This document shows, in pieces, positions 1 to 10,967 of a stretch of 61,271 nt of DNA. The notes beneath the pieces are model-generated. The model was given only the letters and a program-made list of their open reading frames with translations, made no database searches and had not been told where the DNA came from. Both the position numbers and the translations under genes were made by a program. The number at the start of each line of letters is the position of its first letter. Within the stretch, counting starts at the first letter, position 1. The stretch spans positions 1-61,271 of the forward strand of contig NZ_BCXB01000027.1 of NCBI RefSeq assembly GCF_001894885.1, read 5' to 3'. The stretch comes from Rhodococcus marinonascens NBRC 14363. GTDB lineage: Bacteria; Actinomycetota; Actinomycetes; Mycobacteriales; Mycobacteriaceae.

Positions 1-187
1 CAAGCCATTCGGTACCGGCATCCGATCGTGCATCGGCCGCCAGTTCGCGCTGCATGAGATGACTTTGGCTCTCGCCACTCTCGCGCAGCGCTTCGACATC
101 GAACCGGAGCCCGGCTACGAGCTCACGGTTGAGGAGACACTGACCTTGCGGCCGAAGGGACTACGGCTGAAGTTCAGCCGCGTGTAG
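1..187 (+). CDS. Cytochrome P450 haem domain, CYP102-like, 3' end only
   Basis: The first 61 codons in the window (frame from base 2) encode the C-terminus of a cytochrome P450. The haem-binding loop [11 protein letters not shown] carries the invariant cysteine thiolate ligand, followed by the L-helix [13 protein letters not shown] and an ETLTLRPKG strand that closely resembles the end of the haem domain of CYP102 (P450 BM3 type) fatty-acid hydroxylases. In BM3 enzymes the polypeptide continues through a linker into a diflavin reductase; here a TAG stop follows directly after the haem domain, so electrons must come from a separate partner if this is the native end. Its last 14 bp overlap the convergent regulator gene. 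The 5' part lies outside the window. The family call is firm; the CYP102 affinity is from recalled sequence. Confidence 0.85.
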   Translation, partial: KPFGTGIRSCIGRQFALHEMTLALATLAQRFDIEPEPGYELTVEETLTLRPKGLRLKFSRV

Positions 188-605
188 CTTTCGCGTTGTC
201 GTCTGCGGCAAGCGGCATAGTCTGGATGTGAGCGATGAGCTCCTCGAGCTCGTCTCGGGTGACGCTCGTCGCGCGCGCCGCGAAATGGTCGATGCCCCGG
301 TCCCGAATCTCGATCCACAGGCGTAGGCGCTGGTCTAGGTCGATATCGAGACCGGATCCGGGTTGAAGGTACGACCGGTCGGTGCCCATCGCATCGCACA
401 GGGCATCGGCCACGTCTCGCGGCAGCTCACGCACCTCCCCGGACGCCGCTTTCTCGAGCAATTCCGCAGGCACCGGCCGGGAGAGATGCCTCCCGGCCAT
501 CGTGGCCACCGCTTGAAGCGACAGCCGGGGTTCGTTGCGGTGGTGGTAGAAGTCGCGCATCCGCTCGAGCTTCTGACTGAGAGAGGGGGAGAGGTGGGTC
601 GTCAT
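174..605 (-). CDS. EspR-like helix-turn-helix regulator
   Basis: A 143-residue DNA-binding protein. An N-terminal HTH of XRE type (about residues 8-75, with [12 protein letters not shown] and an acidic [15 protein letters not shown] stretch) is followed by a helical C-terminal part ([21 protein letters not shown]) that has the same layout as the dimerisation domain of mycobacterial EspR (LDKELQWLCTMRDDGVRRIA), a nucleoid-associated regulator of ESX-1 and lipid genes. The start at 605 is chosen because its ATG overlaps the stop of the upstream gene as ATGA; an earlier in-frame start at 641 would lie inside that gene. Translational coupling suggests a two-gene unit. The EspR relation is by eye; a generic XRE regulator is the alternative. 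Confidence 0.7.
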   Translation of the reverse strand: MTTHLSPSLSQKLERMRDFYHHRNEPRLSLQAVATMAGRHLSRPVPAELLEKAASGEVRELPRDVADALCDAMGTDRSYLQPGSGLDIDLDQRLRLWIEIRDRGIDHFAARATSVTRDELEELIAHIQTMPLAADDNAKATRG

Positions 606-976
606 CTCGGCTTCTTTTCCTTGTTCTTGGCCTGCTGCCACCGTGTGGCGAACTGGTGTTCTACCTGTGGGCTGATCTCATCCGACGCGCGACCTGTCAG
701 CCATCTCATATACAGCAAATCGAGTTCATCGGACTTGTCGGCCGGTACCGGCTTCCGATCCAGATAGTCGCCTATGAGCATCTCAACAAGGAAATCGTTC
801 TTGTCTCTGTCTGCTCCGGCCTTCATCTCGAGCTGAGATATCACCCAAGATCGCAAGATTCGATCGACCAAGACGTCCAAGTCGGCATTGACTGCTGCAA
901 GTTCGTCCAGACCGAGCCTCTCAGCTATCCCCTCGTATCGTTTGGCGATGTTGGAGAGATCACTGACCACCGCCAA
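602..976 (-). CDS. Hypothetical protein coupled to EspR-like regulator
   Basis: A 124-residue, charged, probably all-helical soluble protein without signal peptide or membrane segment. I recognise no domain. The reading frame ends in ATGA overlap with the EspR-like regulator downstream, so the two are probably translated together and may act together. The first codon at 976 is TTG; a GTG at 970 is an alternative, and neither has a strong ribosome binding site. The lysine-rich C-terminus ([10 protein letters not shown]) is unusual for the surrounding GC-rich genes. Function unknown. Confidence 0.55.
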   Translation of the reverse strand: MAVVSDLSNIAKRYEGIAERLGLDELAAVNADLDVLVDRILRSWVISQLEMKAGADRDKNDFLVEMLIGDYLDRKPVPADKSDELDLLYMRWLTGRASDEISPQVEHQFATRWQQAKNKEKKPR

Positions 977-1071
977 GGACAGGGTGACCGAGTCCGTACC
1001 TGCGGAAAGGACCGAGACCCAGACCCAAGACCCCGGCCCCGCCCGGCCTGTGCGCCAACCTACCGGCCGGC

Positions 1072-2232
1072 CTACACCGCTGAGGACATGAACGTCACAG
1101 TGACCTCGAACCCGCCGTCGGCGCGCGGCCCGGCGGCGAACACGCCTCCGACGGCGTGCGCGCGTTCACGCATTCCGATGATCCCTTGTCCGCCCGATGA
1201 TTCCGCGGCTGGGACAGAATCGGCTCGCGGTGACGAGCCGTTCACGACGGAGAGTGTCGCGGGACTCGAGTACGCGATGTCAACGAGAACATCCGCACCG
1301 GGTGCGTGCCTCGCCGCGTTGGCCAGGGATTCCTGAAGAATCCGGTACATCACGAGACCGACAGACTCCGGCAGTCGGCTCGGCTCTCCGTCGACGTGCC
1401 ACACAACCGGGATACCCGCCCTGCGAGTGCCCTCGAGCAACTCGCCGATCTGCTGGACCCCGGGCTGTGGCGCAAGTTCGGCGAGTTGACCGTCGCTACG
1501 AAGAACTCCGAGCAGTCCGCGAACCTCGTTCAGGGCCGCGCGTCCTGCGGCACCGATCGATTCGAATTCCGCGCGTGTCTCGTCCGACATTCCGGCGATG
1601 CGGTACGGCGCGCTCTGCGCCTGGACCACGACCATCGACATGTGGTGCGCGACAACGTCGTGCAAATCACGGGCGATGCGTGTCTTCTCCTCGAGGATCG
1701 TCCGACGAGTGCGCTCGAATTCGCTCAGTCCCTCCTGCTGCGCGAGTTGCCGGCGCGAGAGCAGCAGCCAGCGGATAAGCAGACAGAAGACGACGGTCGC
1801 GGTGAGACCGACGGTCCATCCGCGGCCGCTGGTACCCGGCATGTCGGCGAGGAACAGCAACACGGTGGAAATCCACGCCACACCCACGACAGGAAGGGCC
1901 GCCCGCACACTGACCGCGGCCAGCAACGCGAGCATCACCAGGATATGGACTACCTGCCACGGATAGTCGTAACCCTCCTGCAGTGCGAAGACCTGCGGAA
2001 TCACGAGAGCGGACACAGCGGACACAGCCCAGGCCAGTGCCGGATTCGCCCGGATCAGCAGGAACGGGAACGCCGCAAGTGCCGCGACGAACGGTTGGAT
2101 GGGAGGGCTGACCTGATGGGTCAAGTGCAATGTCGGCCACGCCACGGCGAACAAAATCGCCGTGACCACGACAATTGCCACGTTCAACCATTGACCTACT
2201 GCGTCTCTCCGAGTGCGCGTCTTCATGTCCAC
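1072..2232 (-). CDS. Sensor histidine kinase, NarL/DesK type, orphan
   Basis: A 386-residue membrane histidine kinase. The first 165 or so residues form about five transmembrane helices with no obvious extracellular sensor domain. The HisKA_3 dimerisation domain carries the phospho-acceptor histidine in RIARDLHDVVAHHMSM, and the HATPase domain shows an N-box (LQESLANAARHAPGA) and a G-box (GGQGIIGMRERAHAVGG). This architecture normally pairs with a LuxR-type response regulator, but none lies next to it: downstream is an unrelated gene on the same strand and upstream is a divergent phospholipase. Start is GTG at 2232 or ATG at 2226. A dyad-rich sequence sits immediately upstream (2233-2254) and could be an autoregulatory operator. 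Confidence 0.85.
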   Translation of the reverse strand: MDMKTRTRRDAVGQWLNVAIVVVTAILFAVAWPTLHLTHQVSPPIQPFVAALAAFPFLLIRANPALAWAVSAVSALVIPQVFALQEGYDYPWQVVHILVMLALLAAVSVRAALPVVGVAWISTVLLFLADMPGTSGRGWTVGLTATVVFCLLIRWLLLSRRQLAQQEGLSEFERTRRTILEEKTRIARDLHDVVAHHMSMVVVQAQSAPYRIAGMSDETRAEFESIGAAGRAALNEVRGLLGVLRSDGQLAELAPQPGVQQIGELLEGTRRAGIPVVWHVDGEPSRLPESVGLVMYRILQESLANAARHAPGADVLVDIAYSSPATLSVVNGSSPRADSVPAAESSGGQGIIGMRERAHAVGGVFAAGPRADGGFEVTVTFMSSAV

Positions 2233-2254
2233 ACTGTTGACAGTAGAAACTGTC
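2233..2254. promoter_or_regulatory. Operator-like triple ACTGT half-sites
   Basis: Directly upstream of the kinase start codon three half-sites alternate in orientation: ACTGT at 2233, ACAGT at 2240 and ACTGT at 2250. Two nested perfect dyads result, ACTGT-TG-ACAGT and GACAGT-AGAA-ACTGTC. The position over the translation start suggests either a repressor site or a leader hairpin controlling kinase expression. The sequence symmetry is seen directly; the function is inference. Confidence 0.4.
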
Positions 2255-2398
2255 GTCGCGGCATGTCCTCACACCCCGGGTCCATGTCTACCTAGCTCCC
2301 AGGTATGGGCCGCCGGCCCGCTGGCACCACGAAGCGAGGTTTCGAACCGGACTCCAGTGTGATGTGACTGCGCAACCCATATTCATAACGTCGTCGTC

Positions 2399-3037
2399 AT
2401 GCGAACGACGGGGACACGCAAGACGACTTGGACCGCGGTGGCAATCGCCGCGACGGCACTACTGACCACGACCGGATTCGCCGGCATCGGCGCTGCGAGC
2501 CCACCTCTGCACGAGGATGCCACCGCGTCGGCGGCAGTGCGCGCGCTCACCTCAACCGATAATCTCGCCACGCACTCGATTCCCACGCACTTCGACTCAG
2601 TGATGGGGTACACACCGCTCCGAATCGACGGAATACTCGTCAACCCGGACGGCGAGTGCTCGTCGCCCGTGCCGCTGCCGATCGAGTTCGACACCTCCTG
2701 CAAGGCACACGACCTCGGCTACGACCTACTGCGCTACGCGTCACGATCCGGCGCAGAACTGGGCCCATGGGCACGCAAGAGCCTGGACACACAACTCGAT
2801 CAGCGAATGCATGCGGCGTGCGAGGCCCGCGTCGGCGAGCAGGCCAGGACGAAGTGCTTCGTGATGGCAAACATCGCCACCACCGCCGTCGCCGGAAATA
2901 GCTGGCGCCAAGGCTATTCGACGCCGATCACCGAATCAGGGCTGAGCTACGGACTTGTCGGCGGTGGAGCGGCGCTCCTGGCCGGTGCGGCGTGGCTACT
3001 GCGCCGACGTCCACGGCCCGCCGGGGCCATGACATGA
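2399..3037 (+). CDS. Secreted phospholipase A2-like protein with C-terminal anchor
   Basis: A 212-residue exported protein. Residues 1-34 are a signal peptide (RTTGTRKTTW basic start, hydrophobic core, AAS-P cleavage region). The mature part contains FDTSCKAHDLGYDLL, which is the CxxHDxxY active-site signature of prokaryotic phospholipase A2 (catalytic His-Asp dyad). Near the C-terminus GLVGGGAALLAGAAWLL followed by RRRPRP looks like a single transmembrane anchor with a positive stop, so the enzyme is probably tethered outside the membrane. The stop overlaps the next start as ATGA, tying it to a membrane alpha/beta-hydrolase. Confidence 0.8.
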   Translation: MRTTGTRKTTWTAVAIAATALLTTTGFAGIGAASPPLHEDATASAAVRALTSTDNLATHSIPTHFDSVMGYTPLRIDGILVNPDGECSSPVPLPIEFDTSCKAHDLGYDLLRYASRSGAELGPWARKSLDTQLDQRMHAACEARVGEQARTKCFVMANIATTAVAGNSWRQGYSTPITESGLSYGLVGGGAALLAGAAWLLRRRPRPAGAMT

Positions 3038-4488
3038 CCACAAGCGTTCTATTCGGCCCTGGACCGAGCACCGCACACAGTCATCCGCGAGCCACACCGC
3101 TCCTGTCGCGTCGCGCAGTTGCCACGACGACTCCGATCTCCGCACTCCCGCGCGTCTCCTCCACGATCGCCGTCACCGGCTTGGCGCTCACGTCGCTCGC
3201 TCCGTCACTTCTTCCCCGTGACGTATTGACCCAGGCCGTGTTCAGCGGCACCCTCGCGGCCGCCGGTCTCGGCATCGTGATCGTCCTCCGCCGACTGGCG
3301 CGGCTCGTCAAATACTCGCGTGACCACCACACTCCGCGCGAGTCGGTGCGACTCCTGGTCCTGATCGGATCCATGATCGCCGTGACCTGGACGATGGTGC
3401 TCGCCGACCACTGGCAGGACTCGTTGCGCGCAGCCATGGGCATGCCGGCCGTCGGTCCGGAGTACTGGCTGCGCACACTCCTCGGTGCCACAGTGACATT
3501 CCTGATCGTCGTCGGAATCGGAAGAGCCACCGCCGCTGTAGCCCGGCGCCTCGGCTGGATTGGCAGCGCCGCCACGGTAGTCGTTCTCGTGACCGGGTTC
3601 CAACTGGTCGCGGGGCCCGCATTGTGGGCGATGACGTCGCAGTCCTACAGTGACGCCGACGCCTTCGTCGACGTGTCACTGCAGCGGCCGATGTCCGGTG
3701 GCGTGTCCGGCGGCCCCGATTCCGCGATTACCTGGGAGTCGCTCGGGCGGCAGGGTCGGCGGTTCGTGGCCGCCGGTGACCAGTCGCCGAGCATTCGCAC
3801 CTATGTCGGCATGAACTCGGCATCGAACGTCGAATCGCGTGCGGAACTGGCAGTGTCGGAGCTCGAGCGGGTCGGCGGATTTGCTCGGTCAGCCATCGTC
3901 GTCACCGTCCCGACCGGTTCGGGATGGATTGACGAGAACGCCACTGACGGATTCGAGGAGCGCTTCGGTGGGGACGTCGCGATCGTCGGAATGCAGTACT
4001 CGCACCTGCCGAGTTGGATGACATTCATATTCACCCGTTCCGCCGCAGACGAATCGGCCGCGGCGCTGTTTGACGCCATCGCCGACCGGATCGCCGACCT
4101 ACCCGCTGACAGACTCCGTCCTGCGCTCTACCTCTACGGCCAGAGTCTCGGATCAGTGGGCGGTAGCGCCATTTTCGCGGAACCCAGCCAGCGGAATCGA
4201 CAGGCGTGCGGAGCCCTGTGGGCGGGGCCACCCGCCCGATCCGTCTCGACGGCCGGTGCGACGGTCCTCGCGAACACCTCGGATCCAGTGGTGTGGTGGT
4301 CCCCCGACCTGATCCTGCACCGTCCCGACCTCTCGTTCGCACGACGGGATGCGCCGGTACCCCAGTGGATTCCGGGCATCACATTTCTACAGACGAGCGT
4401 CGACCTGATATCCGCGTTGAACTTCTCAGCCGGACACGGACATCGGTACGGGACCGAACAGGGCACTGCGTTGCCTGACTGCACCTAA
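3034..4488 (+). CDS. Membrane alpha/beta-hydrolase (Abhydrolase_9 type)
   Basis: A 484-residue protein with four or five N-terminal transmembrane helices (about residues 40-205) followed by a catalytic alpha/beta-hydrolase part. The nucleophile elbow is in LYLYGQSLGSVGG (GxSxG with Ser). This matches the actinobacterial family with separate Abhydrolase_9_N and Abhydrolase_9 domains, often annotated as membrane lipase or esterase of unknown substrate. The ATG at 3034 overlaps the stop of the phospholipase-like gene (ATGA), so I prefer it to the in-frame ATG at 2992, which lies inside that gene. The coupling to a phospholipase points to an envelope lipid role, by inference. Confidence 0.8.
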   Translation: MTTSVLFGPGPSTAHSHPRATPLLSRRAVATTTPISALPRVSSTIAVTGLALTSLAPSLLPRDVLTQAVFSGTLAAAGLGIVIVLRRLARLVKYSRDHHTPRESVRLLVLIGSMIAVTWTMVLADHWQDSLRAAMGMPAVGPEYWLRTLLGATVTFLIVVGIGRATAAVARRLGWIGSAATVVVLVTGFQLVAGPALWAMTSQSYSDADAFVDVSLQRPMSGGVSGGPDSAITWESLGRQGRRFVAAGDQSPSIRTYVGMNSASNVESRAELAVSELERVGGFARSAIVVTVPTGSGWIDENATDGFEERFGGDVAIVGMQYSHLPSWMTFIFTRSAADESAAALFDAIADRIADLPADRLRPALYLYGQSLGSVGGSAIFAEPSQRNRQACGALWAGPPARSVSTAGATVLANTSDPVVWWSPDLILHRPDLSFARRDAPVPQWIPGITFLQTSVDLISALNFSAGHGHRYGTEQGTALPDCT

Positions 4489-4506
4489 CTCGGCAAGCCG
4501 ATCGGA

Positions 4507-5988
4507 CTAGCTCGGCGCCCCGATGGGACCGCGAACGGCCTCGTAGGCGGCACCGACCCGGTACAACCGCTCGTCGGCCAACGCGGGGGCCATGATCTGC
4601 AGACCGACCGGCAGACCGTCGTCGGCGGAAAATCCCGATGGAACCGATATCGCGCAGTGGCCCGCCAGGTTCGTCGGCAGCGTGCACAGGTCCGAGAGGT
4701 ACATCGCGAGCGGATCGCCGACCTTCTCCCCCAGTTTCCACGGGGTGAACGGACTGGTGGGCGAGACCAGAACGTCCACCTTCTCGTACGCCTTGTCGAA
4801 GTCGCGGGCAATGAGAGTCCGTACCTTGAGAGCCTGACCGTAGTAGGCGTCGTAGTAGCCCGCGGACAACGCGTACGTGCCGATCATGATGCGGCGCTTG
4901 ACCTCCGGGCCGAAGCCCGCGGCACGCGTCGCGGCCATCACCTGGTCGGCGCTCATGCCGCCCTCATCGACCCGCAATCCGTAGCGCATCGCGTCGAAGC
5001 GGGCAAGGTTGGACGACACCTCACTCGGCAGGATCAGGTAATACGACGCGAGCGCGTACTCGAAGTTCGGACACGACACCTCGGTGACTTCGGCGCCGAG
5101 TTCTGTGAGCTGGGCGACGGCGGCGTCGAACGACGAGATCACACCACGCTGGTAGCTGTCGGAGTGCAATTCCTTGACCACACCCACCTTCACGCCCTTC
5201 AGGTTCCCGCCGGCACCCTCACGCGCCGCTGCGACCACCGGGCGGACCGGGGCGTCGATGGAAGTGGAGTCGCGCGGGTCGTGACCGGCAATGACCTCGT
5301 GCAGCAGCGCCGTGTCGAGGACCGTGCGGCCGCAAGGACCACCCTGATCGAGAGAGGACGCGCACGCGACGAGACCGAAACGGGAGACTGTGCCGTAGGT
5401 CGGCTTGGTGCCGACTGTCGCGGTGACGGCGGCGGGCTGACGGATCGATCCGCCGGTGTCGGTTCCGATCGCGAGTGGAGCCTGCCTGGATGCGAGCGCC
5501 GCCGCGCTGCCACCGCCCGACCCACCCGGAATACGGGAGGTGTCCCACGGATTGCGGGTCGGACCGTATGCGGAGTTCTCGGTAGACGATCCCATCGCGA
5601 ACTCGTCGAGGTTGGTCTTGCCAAGGATCGGAATTCCAGCGGCGCGAAGCTTGCTGGTGAGCGTGGCGTCGTACGGCGCGATCCAGCCCTCGAGAATCTT
5701 CGAGGCGCACGTGGTGGGCATGTCCGTGGTGGTGAAGATGTCCTTGAGCGCCAACGGCACGCCGGCCAGCGGTGAGGCCGGGTCGTCACCGGCGGCGAGG
5801 CCGCTGTCCACGTCATTGGCCGACACGAGGGCCTGCTCGCCCGCGACGTGCAGGAAGGCGCCGAGTTCACCGTCGACTTCGGCGATCCGGTCCAGATGCG
5901 CCTGGGTGACCTCGACGGACGACACCTCGCGGCGGTGGATCTTCGACGCGAGATCTGCTGCGTCGAGGGTGGTCAGTTCGGCGCTCAT
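4507..5988 (-). CDS. gatA: Asp-tRNA(Asn)/Glu-tRNA(Gln) amidotransferase subunit A
   Basis: A 493-residue amidase-signature enzyme that releases ammonia from glutamine for transamidation of misacylated Glu-tRNA(Gln) and Asp-tRNA(Asn). The Ser-cisSer-Lys catalytic triad is visible: Lys in PLALKDIF, and the serine-rich block [15 protein letters not shown] followed by [13 protein letters not shown]. Length is normal for GatA. It follows gatC with an ATGA overlap at 5985-5988. gatB is not in the window, as in mycobacteria where it lies a little further downstream. Confidence 0.97.
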   Translation of the reverse strand: MSAELTTLDAADLASKIHRREVSSVEVTQAHLDRIAEVDGELGAFLHVAGEQALVSANDVDSGLAAGDDPASPLAGVPLALKDIFTTTDMPTTCASKILEGWIAPYDATLTSKLRAAGIPILGKTNLDEFAMGSSTENSAYGPTRNPWDTSRIPGGSGGGSAAALASRQAPLAIGTDTGGSIRQPAAVTATVGTKPTYGTVSRFGLVACASSLDQGGPCGRTVLDTALLHEVIAGHDPRDSTSIDAPVRPVVAAAREGAGGNLKGVKVGVVKELHSDSYQRGVISSFDAAVAQLTELGAEVTEVSCPNFEYALASYYLILPSEVSSNLARFDAMRYGLRVDEGGMSADQVMAATRAAGFGPEVKRRIMIGTYALSAGYYDAYYGQALKVRTLIARDFDKAYEKVDVLVSPTSPFTPWKLGEKVGDPLAMYLSDLCTLPTNLAGHCAISVPSGFSADDGLPVGLQIMAPALADERLYRVGAAYEAVRGPIGAPS

Positions 5989-6284
5989 TCGCCCTCTCCC
6001 AGAATCTGCGGCACGGCAAAGCGATCCTGTTCCACGGCGGGAGCGCCGGACAGCGCCTGCTCGTGTGTGAGACCGGGAACGATCACGTCGGGACGGGTCA
6101 CATTGGTGACTGCGTTCGTATTCGCCATCGGAGGAACGTCCTCGGCCGACACTTCGGTGACCACCTTCACGTGGCTGAGAATCGAGTCCAACTGTCCGGC
6201 GAACTCGTCGAGTTCGGCGTCGGTCAGGGCGAGTCGAGACAGCCGCGCGAGGTGCGCGACCTCGTCACGGGAGATGGCAGGCAC
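5985..6284 (-). CDS. gatC: Amidotransferase subunit C
   Basis: A 99-residue small subunit that holds GatA and GatB together. The typical N-terminus ([22 protein letters not shown]) and the central proline-rich belt region ([15 protein letters not shown]) are present. It is the first gene of the gatCA pair and its stop overlaps the gatA ATG. No other gene lies between its start and the divergent ACT-domain gene. Confidence 0.95.
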   Translation of the reverse strand: MPAISRDEVAHLARLSRLALTDAELDEFAGQLDSILSHVKVVTEVSAEDVPPMANTNAVTNVTRPDVIVPGLTHEQALSGAPAVEQDRFAVPQILGEGE

Positions 6285-6395
6285 CGCGGGACTCCTTCGG
6301 TTCGGACGTACACAATGACCGCCTCAGCCTAGAGCGTGGCCCGATCGGTCGTGCAGCCAGCGCCGCAACCTGGTGGTCAGTGGCTCGACCAGCGC

Positions 6396-6425
6396 GGACT
6401 CGAACCGCACGGACTCGAACCGCAC
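6396..6425. repeat. 15-bp tandem duplication in gatC/ACT intergenic region
   Basis: Two exact head-to-tail copies of GGACTCGAACCGCAC (6396-6410 and 6411-6425) lie in the divergent region between gatC and the ACT-domain gene. The repeat is not inverted and has no clear regulatory likeness. It may be a simple slippage duplication. Confidence 0.7.
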
Positions 6426-6561
6426 GCGACCTGCGAATCACCTCGACCACTCCGGCGAAGCCGAAGGGGAGACCGCATAGTCGATGAACGCAAGTGCAAA
6501 GATGGTCAGTAGCGGGGGCCGCGGGAACGCCCGCGTCCATCTCGTGGCGAAAGGGAAGCAC

Positions 6562-7212
6562 GTGTCGTATCTGCTTCGCGTCCAGCTTCCCGACCGACCC
6601 GGTAGCCTCGGCTCTCTCGCCGTGGCGCTGGGCTCGGTGGGTGCTGACATTCTGTCGTTCGACGTCGTGGAACGGGGTGCCGGATTCGCCATCGACGACC
6701 TCGTGGTCGACGTCGAGCCGGGAGCTCTTCCCGACACTCTCATCACCGCGGCCGAGAATCTGCCGGGCGTCAGCGTCGACTCCATCCGCCCCTACGCCGG
6801 AATCCTCGACACCCACCGAGAGCTCGAACTGATCGACGAGGTGGCCGCCGCCACGGACGATCGTCTGCAGATCCTCGTCGACGGTGCGGCGCGTGTACTC
6901 CGGGTCGGCTGGTCCGCAGTGGCCGATCTCGGCCCCCACGGCGTGTACCGCGTGGTCGGCAGCTCGGGAGCCCCGGAGACCCAGGCCACTGGCATCCCGT
7001 GGATGCCGCTCGAGAAGCCCACCGTACTCGACGGCGAGGGCGACTGGGTGCCCCAATCGTGGCGTGACATGGACACCACGCTCGCCGCGGCTCCCCTCGG
7101 CACGACCGGCCGCGTGCTGATGCTCGGACGACCCGGTGGACCGGAATTCCGCCCGTCCGAAATCGCCCGGCTGGGCTATCTCGCCGGCATCATTGCGACC
7201 GTCCTGAGCTGA
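6562..7212 (+). CDS. ACT-domain amino-acid-binding protein
   Basis: About 216 residues with an N-terminal ACT domain (YLLRVQLPDRPGSLGSLAVAL) and a C-terminal part with weak ACT-like character. It corresponds in position to M. tuberculosis Rv3013 between gatC and ligA. No catalytic domain is fused, so it is probably a small-molecule sensor or regulator. I chose the GTG at 6562 because AAAGGGA (6550-6556) lies at good spacing and the ACT fold begins at once; an ATG at 6484 or 6502 would add 20-26 residues of low-complexity sequence. Confidence 0.8.
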   Translation: MSYLLRVQLPDRPGSLGSLAVALGSVGADILSFDVVERGAGFAIDDLVVDVEPGALPDTLITAAENLPGVSVDSIRPYAGILDTHRELELIDEVAAATDDRLQILVDGAARVLRVGWSAVADLGPHGVYRVVGSSGAPETQATGIPWMPLEKPTVLDGEGDWVPQSWRDMDTTLAAAPLGTTGRVLMLGRPGGPEFRPSEIARLGYLAGIIATVLS

Positions 7213-7251
7213 TCAGTGTCCGTCAGCTGACCGGGCCCGTCGCGACGCACC

Positions 7252-7740
7252 TCAGACGATCTCACACACCAGCACGGTCAGCTCGACTCCTGGAACCGGT
7301 GTCCAATCGCGATCGGGTGCAGGTACGAATCCGTTGCGGTCGTAGATGCGGCGGGCCGCCTCCATATCCGACATGGTGGACATCACGACCGCACGGTCGC
7401 CGCGATCGTAGGCCGTCTGTAGCACGTCACGCACCAGAGCGGTGCCGACCCCGGCCCCTTGGGCGTCGGATGACACCGCGAGCATCCGGAATTCGAGCTC
7501 ACCTGGTTCGGCCACCTCGGCGTACGGCGAGTCCGGCTCCGCGATCGTCACGGATCCCACGATTTGGCCCTCCAGCACGGCTACTCTGACGTCCGCCTTC
7601 TCCGCACGCTTGGCTGTGTCGCGGAGTTGGTCGGTGTACGGATCGTGCGCCTCGACGAATCCGCCGCCCACATACGCGATCACCGTGAGGTCGGCGACGG
7701 CCTCGTAGTCCTCCGGGGTCACATTCCGAATTTCGATCAT
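7252..7740 (-). CDS. GNAT-family N-acetyltransferase
   Basis: A 162-residue single-domain GNAT acetyltransferase. The acetyl-CoA-binding motif A is seen as LAVSSDAQGAGVGTALVRDVL (Q/RxxGxG/A), followed by the beta-bulge strand VVMSTMSDMEAARRIYDRNGF. The substrate cannot be told from the sequence. It lies between the ACT gene (convergent) and ligA on the same strand. Confidence 0.9.
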   Translation of the reverse strand: MIEIRNVTPEDYEAVADLTVIAYVGGGFVEAHDPYTDQLRDTAKRAEKADVRVAVLEGQIVGSVTIAEPDSPYAEVAEPGELEFRMLAVSSDAQGAGVGTALVRDVLQTAYDRGDRAVVMSTMSDMEAARRIYDRNGFVPAPDRDWTPVPGVELTVLVCEIV

Positions 7741-7797
7741 GGCCAGAACTATGACAGGACCAGCTCACCCGCCCAAACTGCGGACCCGAGGTTCCGG

Positions 7798-9897
<2,100 letters not shown>

Positions 9898-9929
9898 TTA
9901 GCGGGTTCGGACGGCCCCGAACGCCGGAC

Positions 9930-10967
9930 TCAGAGGGATTCGGGGTCATCGGTGAACGCGCTGCTCACCTCTGCGCACAACTTCAGCGCCTCACGACTCC
10001 AGGACTCACCTGCCCCAGCGAGCCCGCACGCCGGCGTTACCGCGACCTGGGTCCGCAGCGTGGTACGCGCAAATCCCAGCCGGTCGATCAGCGTCACCGC
10101 AGGTTTGGCCAGATCACGCCAGGTGGCCGGGGTCGCCGGCGCGGCGGTGGGGACGAGCCCCAGAGCGAGTTCCTTACCCGAATCGAGCAGCTCGCCGATG
10201 CCATCGAGGTCGGCGGAGGCCAACTGCGACACGTCGAGGCCCACGCCCAACACACTGCTGCGGTGCAGAAGGTCGAACGGCAGACCCGCGGAACAACAGT
10301 GGACCATGGTGACACCGCCAGATCCCGAGAGGGTCGCCTCGAGTGTGGCAAGAGCCTCCGGTTCGGGCACGGCCCGAACCGTCTCGAGGCGGGTACGACC
10401 GGACAGCGTGCCCGCCAACACTGCGGGCAGTCGAGGCTCGTCGACCTGGATCAGCACCCGCGCTCCGAGGCGACGGGTGACCTCCGCCGCGTGCCGCGCG
10501 AGACCCTCGCCCAGCGATTCCGCAAAGTCACGAACAGCTCCGGGATCGGTGAGTACACGGTGGCCAGTGCCGAGTTCAACTTCGGCCGCCAGTGTGAGGG
10601 GTCCCACCGACTGCACCTTGACGACGTGGTCGGCGCCGACGAGGCCCGCGCTCTCCCAAGCCTCCTCGATCGCGTCGAGATCCTGATTCAACAGGTCGAT
10701 CGCACGCTTCGCGACGGACCCCCGACGAGACACCACCCGATACGCGGTCGTGGACACGTCCAGTTGGAGATCGACGAGCAGGGCGCTGGCGCGCCCAATC
10801 ATGTCCGCGCCGAGTCCGCGAGCAGGTAGCTCGACCAGATGCGGGAGCCTTCCCAGTTCGCCGAGGACGATCGTCGACGATTCGCGGGCGTCCACCCCCG
10901 GCCACGAGCCGACACCGGTGACGGCCCCGGCCAATGAGATAGCCTGCGTCCTTGTGTGTTCACTCAC
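9930..10967 (-). CDS. MetE-like (cobalamin-independent methionine synthase C-terminal) protein
   Basis: A 345-residue protein of the UROD/MetE barrel superfamily, equivalent in place to M. tuberculosis Rv3015c beside ligA. It opens with [12 protein letters not shown] and contains [15 protein letters not shown] and [14 protein letters not shown] elements seen in MetE C-terminal barrels, including a His-Cys pair that could bind zinc. It is half the length of true MetE and lacks the N-terminal barrel, so a role as methionine synthase from methyltetrahydrofolate is doubtful. Start is GTG at 10967, which overlaps the mnmA stop (GTGA). Confidence 0.8.
   Translation of the reverse strand: MSEHTRTQAISLAGAVTGVGSWPGVDARESSTIVLGELGRLPHLVELPARGLGADMIGRASALLVDLQLDVSTTAYRVVSRRGSVAKRAIDLLNQDLDAIEEAWESAGLVGADHVVKVQSVGPLTLAAEVELGTGHRVLTDPGAVRDFAESLGEGLARHAAEVTRRLGARVLIQVDEPRLPAVLAGTLSGRTRLETVRAVPEPEALATLEATLSGSGGVTMVHCCSAGLPFDLLHRSSVLGVGLDVSQLASADLDGIGELLDSGKELALGLVPTAAPATPATWRDLAKPAVTLIDRLGFARTTLRTQVAVTPACGLAGAGESWSREALKLCAEVSSAFTDDPESL

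Noticed and set aside
4657-5775. A 372-codon open frame on the plus strand
   Set aside because: Antisense to gatA with no domain or ribosome site.
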